Part shown: positions 1 to 12,387 of the stretch, piece by piece
Layout of the letters: the number at the start of each line of letters is the position of its first letter
Position numbering within the stretch: position 1 is the stretch's first letter
From: Ascaphus truei
Lineage: Eukaryota; Chordata; Amphibia; Anura; Ascaphidae
DNA: 64,000 bases
NCBI GenBank assembly: GCA_036426205.1
Contig: CM071571.1
Span: 111,898,730 to 111,962,729 of the forward strand
Direction: 5' to 3'
The notes under the pieces: generated by a model
The model's input: the letters and a program-made list of their open reading frames with translations, nothing else
What the model was told of the DNA's origin: nothing
Database searches by the model: none
Program-made: the position numbers and the translations under genes

Positions 1-174
1 CAGCACCATTTAGTATGTATAGGCCTAAGACTGTTGAATCGCTATAAAAAAAAGACTTAAAAAGTAAAAAATACAATGCTTACATCTGTATTAGAGTAGG
101 AAGGAAGTCAAAATATCTACTTTCTAGCTGCACACTGAATAAATATTATGTCAGTCTCTACAAGATAATTTTAA

Positions 175-861
175 GTGAGTCATGAATTCATAGTCTATCA
201 ACCTGGTCATGAACTACAGCCCTGCCATATTATCCTCTCTTTATCTACATGCCCCTCTTTCTCTCTGACGCTGTCGCTCTTAAAACTCCAGACCCTGGCT
301 AAATTGCCATACAGTACATACTCCACTCCTGCACTCGTTCCTCTGAACGCCTCTGGAGGAAATGTTATACTCTCGCAGACTTCCTTCACGGCAAATTTGT
401 CCTATCCTGTTTCAACTCTGCCCTCTTCCAGGGTAAACAAACCTAATTTTCTTCACTAATCAACACTCACAAGTCTAACCAACACTGCCTCATCTCTGTC
501 CTTGACTTGCTACTCAGACCACCGTCTGTTACCTGTTTATCTTCCTCCATTTCACCTCAGAACTTTGCTAACTATTTCAAGACAAAGGTGGATTCCATTC
601 GCCAAGACATCCTCTCTTTATTTTCCTCATATCCTACATCTCCTCTTTCTAAGGCCTGGGACATAGTAAGCACTTAGGTGCTGCTGCTCGCTCTTGCTTG
701 CTGCCGCTCGCTCTACCAGGAGCTTTTTGCTGTCCTGGCAGAGGAGACAGCAAGCGCGCTTGGGAGGCGGATATCACTGTGTGTGTGTCACTTGGTAGCT
801 GTCAGTGTGTGTGTGTGTGTGTCACTTTGAAGTGGTCTGTGTGTTTGTGTGTCACTGGGGA

Positions 862-905
<44 letters not shown>

Positions 906-1178
906 GTGTATATTATATAATATTTTAAACATTTAAAAAAAAGACATGTTGTGAGAATAAATTATTCATTAACATTGTACAACTTTGATAAATATTTTCG
1001 CACACACACAGACACAGACACACACACACACACACACACACAGACACACAGACACAGACAGATATGCACACACGCACATGCACACACACATGCACACACA
1101 CATACATACATACACACACATACATACATACACACACATGCGCACACACGCACAGACACACATGCACGCACACACACA

Positions 1179-1213
<35 letters not shown>

Positions 1214-3075
1214 ATGCACACACACATACACACACCTCTGTGCTGCCTCTGTCTTGTCTGGTAGTTACAATGCCGGACCGGCTGCAGACCCATTGGATGG
1301 GAGCGATCACGTGACCACTCCTCCGCTTCCCCGAGCGGCAAATTTCAAACTTGCCTGTCTCGGGGAAGTTTCTCAGCCTCCGCACGCATCAGCAAGCATG
1401 TCGCTACTGATCTCCTCTTTTCCCTCTAACATCTGCCATCTTGACCTCAAACCTCTTGCTACTACTCTAATTCCCACACTCACACATATTTTCAACTTCT
1501 CCCTCCTCTCTTGTACCTTTTCTTTTTCTTCAAGCATGTAACAGTTATACATTTACTCACAAAAGCTAGCTTGACCCTGCCTGTCTCTATCGCTTTGTCT
1601 CCCTACTGCCTTTTGCCTGTAAACTTCTTGAACGCCTTGTATTCTCAAGCCTGCTCCATTCTCTTACCTCCTTTTCTCTCCTAGATCCTCTACAATCTGG
1701 CTTCTGCACTGCTCATGCCACGAACAGCCCTCACCACAATAACTAATGACCTCCATGCTGCCAAAGACAAAGGTCATTGCACTGTGCTCATATTACTCAA
1801 CCTCTCTGCAGCCTCTGTTACTATGGACCACCCGTTTCTCCTTCCTGTACTCTTGGTGTCCGTAATAGAGCTCTTTCTTGGAGTTGCTGTTACGTACCTC
1901 TCCCATCGTACTTTCAGTGTCTCGTTTGTCAACACCTCCTCCGTTGATATTTCTGTGTGCCTACCCCAAGGGCTCTGTTCTTGGACATCTTCTATTTACA
2001 CACGCTCTCTAGGTGACCTTTTCACATCTGTTGGGTTCAAATATCCTCTCTACGCTGATGACACAAAAATGTACCCTTCATCCCCTGACCTTACACCTGC
2101 TTTACAAACCAAAATCTGAATGTCTCTCCGCTACAGTATATCATTCTGGATTGCCCTCTGCTGATTCAACTAAGCATGCCAATGAAGGAGCTCCTAATAA
2201 TGACTACCATGCCTGGCCCTTCTGCCCCCTTCTATATTAGTGTTGACAGCACTATTGTACACACAGTATCAAAAGCAAGCTGCCTGGATGTCACATTTGA
2301 CTCCTCTCTCACATTCACAATGTTGATAAAAACAACTATCATTTTTTCCCTCAGCAACATAGCAAAGATATGCCCTTTCCTCTGTTGTCCTACTGCTAAA
2401 AGTCTAATGCAGGCCCTTATTCTCTCCCTTCTTGACTATTGTAACTTTCTAATGTCCGGCCTTCCTGCCTCTCACCTGTCTCCTTTACAATCTATCCTAA
2501 ACGCTGCTGCCAGAATCACTTTACTCTTTCCTAAATCTGTCTTCACTTCTCTCATGCTAAAATCTAAATTCTCATAATTTAAGTGTATACACTTCTCTGC
2601 CCCTCCTTCCATCTTCACCCTAATTTCTCGTTATATACCTGCCCGACTCTTGCATTTTGCTCAAGGATGTCTCCTGTCTACAGTCTAAAGTCCTCTCCCA
2701 CCTATACCCTCTTACTCACTGCTCCACACCTCTGGAATGCCCTTCCCCTCAATATCCTACGAGCACCCGCTCTCTCCACCTTTTAAGACCTTCCTTAAAA
2801 AACCACTCTTTAACAAAGCAGATGGGTAGCTCCAGTGGCTGATACTGTACATTCATATGAATTGACCTTGACCCCCAGAAAACACACTTACCAGAACACC
2901 TTCCTACTGTCTCTGTAAGTTCTCTCTACATACCACTTAGATTGTAAGCTCTTTGGGGCAAGGACTTATTTTCCTAATATTACTTTGTCTGAAGCTCTTA
3001 TTCCCATTATGTTATATTATTATGTCACTTGTATTACTGCTGTGAAGTGCTATGTAAATAAAGATACATACTGTA
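175..3075 (+). pseudogene. L2-type LINE remnant (reverse transcriptase, 3' tail)
   Basis: This is a decayed non-LTR retrotransposon. Frames 1-3 between 200 and 660 read as the linker before the RT domain of L2 elements (phrases like LINTHKSN and YFKTKVDSIRQDI). After a repeat-rich interruption at about 660-1395 the RT resumes: LSAAS.TMDHPFLL near 1800, then VPQG near 1960 and YADDTKMY near 2050-2070, the catalytic YADD box. Many frameshifts and stops break it, so no protein is expected. The end at about 2930-3072 is the family 3' tail (GATTGTAAGCTCTTTGGGG, then a short AT-rich stretch ending AAATAAAGATACATAC). The same tail appears inside two Tc1 copies at 6.2 and 38.4 kb. The L2 assignment rests on RT motif order and the tail; a related CR1-group clade is possible. 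Confidence 0.75.
660..1395. repeat. Microsatellite-rich insertion in the L2 remnant
   Basis: The L2 reading is interrupted here. The block holds (TG)n tracts (about 778-912) and a long (CA)n tract with TACA variants (about 1003-1236), bounded by GC-rich non-coding sequence. The open frames here are poly-His/Thr or Cys/Val strings caused by the dinucleotide repeat and are not genes. Its class is unknown. It resembles the CACTTTG/GTGTGTCAC-rich middle of the Helitron at 4.5-5.75 kb, but I found no matching ends. Confidence 0.6.
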
Positions 3076-3615
3076 TGTGTGAAAACATGCAGAGAAAAGC
3101 TACCAAATTACAAAAGGGGATGGAAAAATCTGATTTATGAAGAGAGGCTAGCTAAATTTGATTGGTTTTCATTTGAAAAAAAAAAGTGTCTAAGAGGTGA
3201 TATAACTATATCCAAATATATTCGGGGACAATACAAGTAGCTTTCAAAAGAACTAATCTATATATAAGGGCAGTACAAATAACATGGGGTCATCCCTTAA
3301 GGTTGGAGGGTAAGGTTCTTTATACTGTAGTAAGGGCAGCTAAAATGTGGAATTTGTCGCCCATTGAGACTGTGATGGCAGATACAATAGATAGCTTAAA
3401 AAAAGGTTGAACATCTTTTTAGAAAGGAAGGGTATACAGGAATATACCAAATAAGTAAACATAGGAAGAATGTTGATCCATGGAGTCAGGAAGGGATTTA
3501 TTTGGAGTCAGTAACGGATTTATTTTTTTACCCTTATGAGATCATTGGATGATATTTCACTGGGGTTTTTTGTTTGCCTTTCTCTGGATCAATATACTGT
3601 ACTGTAAATACAAAT
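3076..3615 (+). repeat. CR1-type LINE 3' end (5' truncated)
   Basis: The sequence carries the C-terminal RT remnant (YEERLAKFDWFSFEK-like, then RGDI) and the 3' UTR of a CR1 LINE. It is the reverse-complement counterpart of 14.93-15.44 kb; shared landmarks are the AGAGAGGCTAGCTAAATT segment and the GGGTCATCCCTTAAGGTTGG segment. It follows directly on the L2 tail, so one element inserted beside the other. Several stops; no coding capacity. Confidence 0.75.
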
Positions 3616-3779
3616 ATAGGATAAGTATCTGTCGTCCAAATTTAGCATACAGTAGTTTGAACTTGATGGACAACGTGATCTGCTATGTAATATGTTTGTG
3701 TAGAAATAGTTTTTTTTCCTTTGTAGTTCGTAAATGTATTAAACTGTTGTAATCTAATCTGAGACACTAAGATTACTAT

Positions 3780-4011
3780 AAATTTGAGTTCAAAGTGTGC
3801 ATTCAAAATGTCCTCCTTCTGCTGAAATGCACAACCTAAGACGAGCACGCCACTGTCTGATGGCATAATCAATAACGTATTGATCCAGCTGCTCCCACTC
3901 CTGAAAGATACGTTGTTTACAAATTCGTTTTTTCAGTCCTCCTAGTAACCATCTTTTATCAAGAGACATTTTATGTAAGTATTTTGGACCATAATTCTTG
4001 CTCTCAAGCAC
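3780..4011 (-). pseudogene. Mariner-type transposase C-terminal remnant
   Basis: A 73-codon open stretch on the minus strand ends in a motif of the form VIDYAIRQWRARLRLCISAEGGHFE. That W-R-x-R-L ... GGHFE signature is typical of the C-terminus of mariner-family transposases found in invertebrate and some vertebrate genomes. Only this end survives and I see no DDE core or terminal repeats around it. The identification is from motif memory alone. Confidence 0.5.
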
Positions 4012-4545
4012 TTTATAACGTACTTATCTTCTTTGCTAAACACCATTTTGTAACTATGCGCTTGATGCGGGTATCATGCCGTCACCAATCCCAAAGAATA
4101 TTTATTACATTATCAAATAATTCTTAAATGTATTAATCTCCGGGGAGAGACATATAATTGCTCAAATATTAATGAAAATGTTGTGGTTTTTCTGCAGGGT
4201 ATGACAAAAATAAAAAGGGGACCTGTTTTTGCTGAACATTGTCCAAATACATAATGTAGAGTGGCGAGAAAACGTTTGTGAACCCAAATGATAATTACAG
4301 AAATTCCATAGTTTTTCTATGATAACCTCCATAATCAAAACAAGTCGTAAATTAAATATCTATAGGGTTTATATTAACCAATTCCATGACTTTTGAAACA
4401 AAATTATATATGAATTAGACAAACAATGAGTAATTAAGAGTCCGGGTATGTGAAACCCTGGTTTTATTATCTAAATTAAAGGGATAATTAGAATCAGGTG
4501 TTTCAATCATTTTGAAGATCTTCAAGTGTGAGTTTGGAAGGCCCC

Positions 4546-4604
<59 letters not shown>
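4546..4604. repeat. (TATC)n microsatellite
   Basis: About fourteen ATCT/TATC units run at the very 5' end of the Helitron, followed by TATATATATAAAACTG. The tetranucleotide probably expanded from the TCTATATATA start typical of these elements. Confidence 0.95.
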
Positions 4605-4607
<3 letters not shown>

Positions 4608-5754
4608 ATATATATAAAACTGAAAACGTTGTATATTTGCTGTGCCTCTGGGCAATCTGATTGGTCCGTTGGTCTGTCACTCAGCCTCTGGCCAATCTGA
4701 TTGGTCCGTGGCCCCGCCCCCGCACGCCTCTCATTGGCCTGCGTGGTTCTATGACATCACATACCCAACTGCCAGACTCTTAAAACATTCACTAAGCTTT
4801 GGGATGCATCACAGCAGCATGATCCCGCCTCCTCTCACAAACTAACCCCAGCGCAGATTCACCCCAGCGCAGATTCCTCCCCTGCGGACTACACTTCACC
4901 TCCGCACACCCTCCTCTGCTCCTCCATCAACTCCCGACAGGAGCCATCAACTCCTGACAGAAGCAGCACCTTAGGTACCGAGCGCTGCCGCCTGCCCCCT
5001 CAACCCCCAACACGACCCCCCCTCACCCTCCGCTGCTCCGCCATCATCTCCCGCCACGTGCAGCCAACTGTCACCAACCGCCAACCGGTACATGCCAGCG
5101 GGGGGGAAGGGAGGGGGAGCAGGGGGCAATGGCGGTCTCGGCGCGGCTGACTGTCCCCTGGGGCGTCTGGTGGGGGGCACTGGCACCGCCTTTCCTCCCC
5201 CCAATCCCCCTCCTCTCCCCACCGGCACTCGCCTCCAAACTTGTGCCTCTTACTCGTGTGTGACACTGTCTGTTGTGACACTGTGTGTGTCTGTGTGTAT
5301 GTGTGTGTCACACTTTGTGTGTATCTCACAGTGTGTGAGACACTGTGTGTGAGACACTGTGTCTGTGTGACAGTGCATGTGTGTGTGACTGTGTGTGTGT
5401 ATGGCAGACAATTTGTGTGGTGGGGGCTGGGGGGACATGCAGGGGGGCACTAATGTGAGGTGCAAGGGAGGGTACAGTGATATCACGTGCAAGGGGGGAG
5501 ACTCATGTGAGGTGCAAGGGGGGGGGTGAATCATGTGAGGTGCAAGGGGGGGGGGAGTGATGTGACGTGCAAGGCGGTGACAGTGATGTGGGGACCATGG
5601 GGGGGAGAGTGATGTGGGGGGCAGGGAGGGGAGACCGCAGCTGTGATGGAGGGGGGGGGGGCTGGAGCTGTGAAGAAGGGGGGGACGGAGCTGAGAAGGG
5701 GAACGGAGTTGTGAAGGGGTGTACATCCCAGGCAATGCCGGGTCTCTCAGCTAG
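4547..5754 (+). mobile_element. Helitron (non-autonomous) nested in Tc1
   Basis: The Tc1 sequence breaks between A (4546) and T (5755), the expected Helitron target. The insert starts with TC and ends with CTAG. Ten bases before the end is a GC hairpin at 5727-5742 (CCC-A-GGC, loop AAT, GCC-GGG), the usual Helitron terminator. No target duplication is present. The 5' end has become a (TATC)n microsatellite. The interior holds several inverted CCAAT-type boxes (GATTGG at about 4660-4740), a G/C-rich part and TGTG-rich repeats. There is no Rep-helicase gene, so it is a non-autonomous copy. Confidence 0.82.
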
Positions 5755-5778
5755 TCCTATAAAAACATAAGAAACTTT

Positions 5779-6900
<1,122 letters not shown>

Positions 6901-7083
6901 CACATACTTTTTAACACATAAATATTGAATATGAAATAATTTGTGGTTAAATAAATATTGAAAAAGTATCATGTCTTTGTGTTAGTTGTTTGATCAGGTT
7001 ATTTATTATTAGGATTTAGATTAAGATCTAATAACATTTTATGTGCAAATTCCAAAGGGTTCACAATTTTCTTCTCTCCACTG

Positions 7084-7120
7084 TGTGTGTGTGTGTGTAT
7101 ATATGTATGTGTATATAAAT
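7084..7120. repeat. (TG)n/(TA)n microsatellite
   Basis: A short TG then ATAT-rich tract lies between the right end of Tc1 copy 1 and the solo LTR. Confidence 0.8.
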
Positions 7121-7824
7121 TGTGATCCCCACACCATGTTGCAGTCTCTTTTGTCCCAATTTAAGGCTGGAAACACTGTATTTTCTAAGCAGGGGTTTAT
7201 TTACAGGGATTAAATCAAACAACGGGCCCACCATCCCTTTAAGAAAACCAAATAATAAAATCAAATCCTACTACCGTTAGAGAAAGTAACTCACTTTCCT
7301 TCAGTCCTCTCTAAAGACCGCTGGCCAACTATACTGGTTCCCAGCTAAAACATGCCCCGGCATATACACCAATGTAGCATAGTCTTTGCATACAATAGGG
7401 GTTTTGCTTATCTTTAGTCTTTATGGAGCAGACGTCACTGCTTCAGCACAAGCTCTCCTCCTTTTCTTCCTTAGGGAACTAAGCCCCACGTGAGCTCACA
7501 GAAACTCCCGTAGGTCCTATGTAACCAGGCGCCACTGCTTCAGCACGACTCTCAGCAGTGTCTCTCACTCTTTACCAGCTTATTTAACCAGCTTCCGCAG
7601 CTGGAGAGCACTCCTGTCTCCCCCCCCCCTTCTCTGGGGAAAAAAGAGTCTCTCTTTGCAGGCCAGCTATCAGTCTTTTAAAGCTCTTCCTGACTATTCA
7701 GACCAGGCTGATTAGCTTAATTAGTTAACAGATGAACAGCCATTCCAAGGAGGATTAACTCTCTGTGCTGCAAAAGTCCTATAGCTGCCCTATTCAGCCC
7801 CTCGAGGACAGCGATGGCATCACA
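7121..7824 (-). mobile_element. Solo LTR of an LTR retrotransposon
   Basis: A 704-bp block begins TGTGATCCCC and ends GGCATCACA, that is TG...CA with a short inverted repeat TGTGAT/ATCACA. No coding sequence or second LTR lies beside it. On the minus strand an AATAAA (near 7200) sits about 80 bases from the end, as expected for R/U5, so I favour minus orientation. ATATAAA occurs on both flanks but in AT-repeat context, so the target duplication is unsure. Superfamily not determined. Confidence 0.6.
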
Positions 7825-8049
7825 ATATAAAATATGTGTGTGTGTTTTGCTTCTTTTAAATAGAGTATTTACAAATTGATTTAAAGAAATATTGCAAGTC
7901 TTTTAGGAAGTTTATCTTCCAAAAAACTATAAGTATGTGTTCATGATTATTACCACACTTGGCCAACAGTTGATCGCAAGGTCTTAATTGAAGATTAAAA
8001 AAATAGCAATTGGGACAATTGTAGCCTCTGTAATAATCAAAATACTAAA

Positions 8050-8095
8050 CAGATTTGAGAAAGGGTGCTTTCTGCCTGAAACATTGTCCACCAAG
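8050..8095 (+). ncRNA. Hammerhead-like motif (degenerate)
   Basis: The order is TTGAGAA, a hairpin AGG...CCT, GAAAC, ATT, GTC. This follows the hammerhead plan (C/U-UGANRA, stem II, GAAAC, short stem III, GUC), but position 8 is A rather than G. No clear stem I is seen. It is probably a decayed relative of the motifs at 20.2, 42.7 and 63.9 kb. Confidence 0.35.
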
Positions 8096-8556
8096 TGAAT
8101 ATACACTTGTTTACTGTATGTCATGTATTTGAGGGTTTTTTATCATTGTCTCTATGCGTGTTTAGTATATATTGGATATATTTTTATTACATTACCACTA
8201 TTGTGGATTTACCTGCATTACGAAATGTTTCCAATATATTATATATTTTATATATTCAGGTATGTTTAGTGTTGTGATTTTTCCAGTGAGTACAATTGTT
8301 CCAATTTCTATATTTGTATCTACATGTATATTTGACATGGGGAGAATGCATTATGACTATATGTGGGTCACACATTACATTATTGCCTTTCATTTTCCTA
8401 GGAGGCTGTATGTTATGGAATCTATTTATTTTTCAAATTCTTATTTGAAATCAGTAAAAAATTATAACATACAGAACACAAATACTTTTTTTGAAAGAGG
8501 CATGTTAAGAAAGAGGCATACTGTACCACAAGAAATATGATAGAGATAATAATAGC

Positions 8557-8792
8557 ATGTTCTTGTATAGCACTGCTAGTTTTACGTAGCGTTTTACAGA
8601 GACATTTTGCAGAGACATTTTGCAGGCACAGGTCCCGAGGAGCTTACAATCTATGTTTTTGGTGCCTGAGGCACAGGGAGATAAAGTGACTTGCCCAAGG
8701 TCTCAAAGAGCCGCCACTGGGAATTGAACGAGGCTCCCCTGCTTCATTCTCAATGCCAGTGTCTTTACTCACTGAGCCACTCCTCCCCAGAT
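8557..8792 (+). repeat. CORE-SINE/MIR-like repeat
   Basis: The segment GATAAAGTGACTTGCCCAAG, followed by GGAATTGAACGAGGCTCCCC and CACTGAGCCACTCC, is the layout of MIR/CORE-SINE type repeats. The upstream part (CTTGTATAGCACTGCTAG) may be the 5' portion. I see no convincing tRNA A/B boxes. Confidence 0.5.
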
Positions 8793-9661
8793 GGATTGTT
8801 GTAATGATTCCAAAGCTTTAATGATCAAGGATGAGATCTTAATTAGTTCCTATGGTGTCTATTTAATGAGTTTTCAAAAATTAGTTTTCATCAATGTGTG
8901 TACAAAACAGAAAACTACTGCAAAGTAATGTCATTGGGATGAAAAAATGAGTATTGGTGACTTCTACGAAACAATTATTGTCTTTGAGTAGTCTATTGTA
9001 AGATAATGATTAATTCAGTGCCTTCCATGCGAAGAGGATACAAATATTTAATTCATTTCACAAACCATCAAATCAATACTCCCTGGCTTATTGTAAATGT
9101 TTAAAAGATAGACAGTAGAGGTGTTTTTCCTGTTAACCCTATCATCAGAAGACAGAGTGTTCTTTGGCAAGAGGTTAAAATCAATATGTTTGATGAAAGC
9201 AAGTTCAAGCTTGTATTTAAGAGCCTTTTGGCCATGTGTAATACTTTCAGAAATTACATGTAACAATAATGATGATAAGGATTATAGCTGTTGGGTATGC
9301 AATGAGATAATACCTCCTAAGGAGCCAAATTGATTGAACAGAATCTCTGCTTTAAATATGCTGTTAGGGTTGAAGCTTAAAGTTGACTGGTTAGTGTTTC
9401 CTTTGAAAATATTTTCAAAATATTGCGTGTTCTGTGTTGCGTTATTAAGGACCTTTTGATTCATGTGGACATGGTATGCTACAAACATATTAAAAGATAC
9501 AGCTAGCAGTGCCTTTGAAATAATTTCCTTGTTATCATTTTCCATTTACTTGAATTGGTAAATTGTTTCCATATATATCCTATTTGAGGCATAAATACAT
9601 AATTTACCTACATTGCTGAAAGTTGTGGTCTGGTGGGGGAATAACTTAATCTGCCCACTAA

Positions 9662-9694
9662 TTTATTTTTCTCATTTTTGTTTTCTTTTGCCAG
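9662..9694 (+). promoter_or_regulatory. TMTC2: Splice acceptor of TMTC2 last exon
   Basis: A T/C-rich tract leads into TTTTGCCAG|TAC. The open frame begins exactly at the AG, which fixes the exon start. Confidence 0.85.
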
Positions 9695-9874
9695 TACCCT
9701 GCTGCCTTGATGAATCTTGGAGCCATTCTTCACCTCAACGGCAAATTAGGAGAGGCAGAAGCTAACTACCTCAGAGCTCTTCAGTTTAAACCAGATGATG
9801 TAATCACGCAGTCAAACCTTCGCAAATTGTGGAATATCATGGAAAAGCAAGGCTTAAAGACTTCGAAAACGTGA
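9695..9874 (+). CDS. TMTC2: TMTC2 terminal coding exon (C-terminal TPR)
   Basis: After a long pyrimidine tract and TTTTGCCAG (splice acceptor, ending 9694) comes a 59-codon exon ending in TGA at 9872-9874. It reads YPAALMNLGAILHLNGKLGE ... AEANYLRALQFKPDDV ... ending KQGLKTSKT. The first part is a tetratricopeptide repeat (A-L-x-N-L-G-x-x-x, then A-E-x-x-Y-x-x-A-L). The C-terminus matches my memory of vertebrate TMTC2. TMTC proteins are ER multi-pass membrane proteins with C-terminal luminal TPRs; the family acts in O-mannosylation of cadherins, and TMTC2 is reported to bind calnexin and SERCA2B. The rest of the gene must lie to the left of the window: I see no other exon, so the last intron exceeds 9.6 kb. 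TMTC1, 3 and 4 are alternatives but their C-termini differ. Confidence 0.88.
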   Translation, partial: YPAALMNLGAILHLNGKLGEAEANYLRALQFKPDDVITQSNLRKLWNIMEKQGLKTSKT

Positions 9875-11845
9875 CATTAAAGGACGTGAGACCTTTGACC
9901 AGCAGTCAAATTCTGAAATTGGACATGCGGGAAGCTGAATGTTAACAGCATTAAGTTGACTTTCCTGCAAGTGTTTGGAGAGTATAATTGCTGCTAAGAG
10001 AGTGTTCTGCTTTTTGGCACAGTAGTTATGCCATCTTAAAAAGGGAAATGATAAAGGGGATATGAACTCTCCACAAGGATTAGGAAGTGCTTGCATTAGC
10101 CCAGATAAAGAAAGGCACTTAAAGAAAGAATCTGTCTGCATACATCACTACATACTGGTTGTACATATTTGTTGAATAGGCCCTGACAGATATGAGTCTC
10201 TAAAGCTGTAAAAGAAGGCATACTAGTGGACACAACCTCTTAACTATCACTAAAACTAATTAATTTAAAGTATTACCTTGGCCGATCATATATTTCAGAG
10301 TTAATATACTAATTTCATTAATGATTGAATTTGTTAAAATGGCACTGTATACTACTGTAATTATGCTTAAATGGTTTTCATTTAGTTTAAGGCCAGTGCA
10401 AATTACCTGATGGCATTTAAAAAATAGATAGTGATATTAAACAATAAGTAATAAGAGGTTATTAAATTGACATGCATAAATGTGCAGTCCTACATAACAT
10501 ATACAGCTTTATTTTTATTTTTTAAAGCCACAGTATAGTGTTATTCAGCAAACTGTGATGGTGCTGATCGTGGCACTATTGAACAGAAGCTCCCATGCGA
10601 TAATACTTCCATCGTCATTGTCGCTGTGGTATCCCGCATAGTATCCCATCGTGTCTATCATTTTATAGTATAATTTTTATCATACTTAAGGATATTGTTA
10701 ATAGTCTTGCAAATTTAGAGCAGAATGTCTAACTGAAAAAAGCAGAATAACAACTATAGCAGTTAACATGACATACTGATGTGTGCTCTGAGCTAAGAAA
10801 GCAGGCTGCAAGTTTTACCGATCAGGACTGTGAGTTGCCCAAAAACTTTCGGGTGATGAATAAGGGAGGCATTTGTAACATAAATCAATATTTAAAGAAA
10901 ATGTATTGGCATATTAGGGCAGCATTTGTAGCCCTCCCTGCTATAAAGGTAGCACAGACATAACAAGGCTTCTTCACCAGGACATGGGGTTTGATGCTTT
11001 AAAGCAGCAGTTCCCTCCTTGGCCTCCTTTTGTTTTCTCAGGATGGGAAGCAGGAGCTGAAATTAAAATGCTTCAGGTCCGGGGGCCTCTGGTTTCCAAC
11101 ATAAATACATGTAAAAGTAGTGAAAGTTCTCGCTGGTACTTAAATTCCCTGCCTCATTAAGAAACTGCAAAGGATGATGTTGCAACTTGCTATTGTCCCA
11201 CATACAGTATACGCAGACTGAAACTGTCATTTTGTCTCCCCAGTTGGGGACATGTACGCACTTGTTATAACAGTTAGTATTCCGGGAGCTAGGGGGTTAC
11301 TGCTGCTGAAATGAATACTTTTATGCTCCGAGGACCCGTGCTAGCCTGGTAAAAAAAAATGGTTGGTTAAAAAAAAATATCCAGAGGAACTGCTGCTTTA
11401 AATTTCACAAAAAGGATATTGTAATTTGTAATTTTGCTTTTGAACACCATCCATGATAAAAAGAGAAAACTTGTGTTTACGCTGCATTTAATGGAAGCTG
11501 GTATAATAGAATTCAAATCTAGTGGCTTCCATTGAATATATGCAGTATAATAGAGCCTCTACAAGAGAAAGCGGTCTCCATATCAGTAAAGTTGATGTTG
11601 AATAATGTCATAGGGGATCACTGCACTGTATCACAATGAAAAGGAAGTAATTGCACTTAGTTTTGACATAGGGTGCAAGGGATACATACAGTACATGCAT
11701 CAACCAAGGCTGCTAAGAAACTTGCTCAAAGGTGTTTTACGTTATTCTTCCAGGACTCTTGTTTATACTTTCACTTATGTGCGGTACAGTTCCATTGCTG
11801 TGTTGCCTTCTATTGCAAATGCTCTTTAGTGTTCTGAGTTTAGAA

Positions 11846-12387
11846 CAGTGTTTCTCAACCAAGGTGCCGCAGCCCCCCAGGGGAGAAAATGCAGCTGGCT
11901 GCTCAGCAGGCACCTGCCACACAGCCTGGAAACACAAAGTCTGCGACCCACCTCTCCTCCCTCAGCCCAGCACAGAGGAGATTGAGAAGCCTCCATCTCC
12001 AGACAGCGCAGGATGTGTCCGCTGAGTAGCTGACATGTTTGAGTGGAAATAAGTGAGGGCTTTGTGTGGGGAGAGTGGGGGAAGCTACTGCTTTTTGTAG
12101 GGAGAGGGAAGGTATATGTATGTGGTGTAAGTAAGAGAAGGGGCAGGGGGGGTGAAAGGTATTTATTATTAAGAAAGAGAACGGGTGTGCTGTGTGAGAA
12201 GGAGGGTAAATGTGACGTGTGTTGAGTAAAAGGGTGAATGTGGAATGTAAGAAGAGGGCGGGCGAGTGTGCTTGCTGTGTACTTGTGAGAAGATGAATGA
12301 GGTCTAAAGCTCAGAAGTGCCCTGAAATGTTAAAAAAAAAAAAAAAATTCAGTGGTGCCCATACTCTAAATAGGTTGAGAACCATTG
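11846..12387. mobile_element. hAT-type MITE with 8-bp target duplication
   Basis: The ends are CAGTGTTTCTCAACC and GGTTGAGAACCATTG (inverted, 13 of 15 match). Both sides carry GTTTAGAA (11838-11845 and 12388-12395), a perfect 8-bp duplication typical of hAT transposition. The 542-bp interior is G-rich and has no transposase. Confidence 0.92.

Larger units (their letters stand above)
7825..9660. other. AT-rich sequence, probable TMTC2 last intron
   Basis: Apart from the hammerhead-like motif and the SINE-like repeat I recognise nothing coding here. Short open stretches are chance. Position immediately upstream of a terminal exon on the same strand makes it intronic. Confidence 0.5.

Noticed and set aside
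698..1541. Several His/Thr- or Cys/Val-rich open frames on both strands
   Set aside because: They are translations of (TG)n/(CA)n repeats and open in all frames; no coding evidence.
5000..5735. Pro/Gly-rich open frames of 80-160 codons
   Set aside because: They fall in the G/C- and TGTG-rich interior of the Helitron and overlap on both strands.
8557..8792. tRNA gene
   Set aside because: The SINE-like repeat shows no credible cloverleaf or A/B boxes.
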